Shown piece after piece: positions 12,955 to 13,310 of a DNA stretch of 13,310 nt. Origin of the DNA: Methanosarcinales archaeon (GTDB taxonomy: Archaea; Halobacteriota; Methanosarcinia; Methanosarcinales; Methanogasteraceae); the NCBI GenBank assembly GCA_030606635.1, contig JAUWGA010000027.1, positions 1-13,310 of the forward strand, written 5' to 3'. Both the position numbers and the translations under genes were made by a program. Every line of letters starts with the position of its first letter. Position 1 is the stretch's first letter. A model generated the notes under the pieces. The model saw only the letters and a list, made by a program, of their open reading frames with translations. It did no database searches and was not told where the DNA came from.

Positions 12955-13310
12955 ATGAAGGCAGGCATCGCAAAAGATGATTTGATCAATTATATCAATC
13001 AGAATAAAGAGGTTATACAATTCATCGCTTTGTTCATCACTTTCTGCACCGTTTTTTACCTCCTGTATTACCATTTCATGGATCGTTTCGCTTTCCTCGA
13101 AAACATCACCGCATCCATTCTTGGATTCTTGCTGCACATCTTCGGTGTGGACGTCACCGTAACCGGAAACATCGTGACTATGGATCGCTTATCGCTCAGA
13201 ATCATCGATGAGTGCACTGCCATGTTCGGATCAATCGTATATCTTTCATGCGTACTGGCATACCCGACCGATCCGAAAAAGAAGATCATCGGTATTGTTC
13301 TCGGCATTCC
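12955..13310 (+). CDS. Archaeosortase/exosortase-family membrane protein, partial (cut by window end)
   Basis: Archaeosortases are integral-membrane transpeptidases thought to cut C-terminal sorting tails (such as PGF- or PEF-CTERM) of surface proteins and join them to lipids. The first 118 residues show an N-terminal helix at about 20-40, a weaker hydrophobic helix near 48-65, a short loop VDVTVTGNIVTM, and then RIIDECTAMFGSIVYLSCVLAYP (82-104). In the last stretch Cys87 falls where the family has its catalytic Cys at the start of a helix, and KKKIIGIVLG then begins the next helix. The ECT-x-x-F and LAYP pattern is closest, from memory, to exosortase-H-like proteins, but the subtype is not certain. 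The conserved Arg and His expected later lie outside the window. No sorting-tail substrate is encoded here. Confidence 0.75.
   Translation, partial: MKAGIAKDDLINYINQNKEVIQFIALFITFCTVFYLLYYHFMDRFAFLENITASILGFLLHIFGVDVTVTGNIVTMDRLSLRIIDECTAMFGSIVYLSCVLAYPTDPKKKIIGIVLGI

Noticed and set aside
12744..12989. A minus-strand frame across the purS promoter region.
   Set aside because: It overlaps purS in another frame and the start of the archaeosortase-type gene, and has no family features.
1..13310. CRISPR array, defence island or complete mobile element.
   Set aside because: No regularly spaced repeats, cas genes, integrase, toxin pair or complete transposase were seen; the content is mainly housekeeping.

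Overview
The window reads as chromosomal DNA of a euryarchaeote, most likely from the methanogen-related lineages (Methanosarcinales-like methanogens, ANME or alkane oxidisers). This rests on the gene set: a proteasome-activating nucleotidase (PAN), transcription factor E, archaeal-type MBF1, the archaeal dimeric glycyl-tRNA synthetase, ThiI without a rhodanese tail, an archaeal Thg1, a small PRC-barrel protein, a DUF169 protein, a free-standing archaeal PUA protein and an archaeosortase-type protein. TATA-like boxes lie about 25-50 bases upstream of several starts. GC is moderate overall but patchy. No rRNA, tRNA or CRISPR array was seen.

Layout. Positions 115-2389 (minus): thiI follows a membrane site-2 protease with two CBS domains, and the two overlap by 11 bases. 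Positions 2390-2493 hold a back-to-back promoter. From it, on the plus strand, run a PRC-barrel gene (a candidate CdpB-type cell-division protein) and a thg1 gene that overlap by 14 bases. An AT-rich AAA/STAND-like ATPase (3571-4782) follows, and glycyl-tRNA synthetase starts 4 bases after it. glyS converges on MBF1 (minus, 20-base overlap). A short intergenic region fires MBF1 leftward and pan rightward. pan is followed by tfe and a class I methyltransferase on the plus strand. The methyltransferase converges (20-base overlap) on a two-gene minus-strand unit: a 59-codon Trm112-family gene and a C-terminally anchored membrane protein of unknown function.

Positions 10214-10451 hold the Trm112 promoter and what looks like a short transposase remnant. 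Beyond it are a DUF169 gene and a purS-purQ-PUA unit, all on the minus strand, with 4-base ATGA overlaps joining the three genes of the unit. The PUA gene carries a single-base frameshift at about 11737. At the right edge a plus-strand archaeosortase/exosortase-family gene is cut off by the window end.

Most genes serve information processing or housekeeping: tRNA 4-thiouridine or thiazole sulfur transfer, tRNA-His 5' maturation, glycyl-tRNA supply, transcription initiation, proteasomal unfolding, and methyltransferase activation. purS and purQ supply two subunits of FGAM synthetase; purL is not in the window. I do not see a convincing new defence or mobile system. The points most worth a second look are the low-GC ATPase inserted between housekeeping genes, a 19-codon micro-ORF with a strong ribosome site between pan and tfe, the small Trm112 gene facing a methyltransferase, the PUA frameshift, and the archaeosortase fragment.
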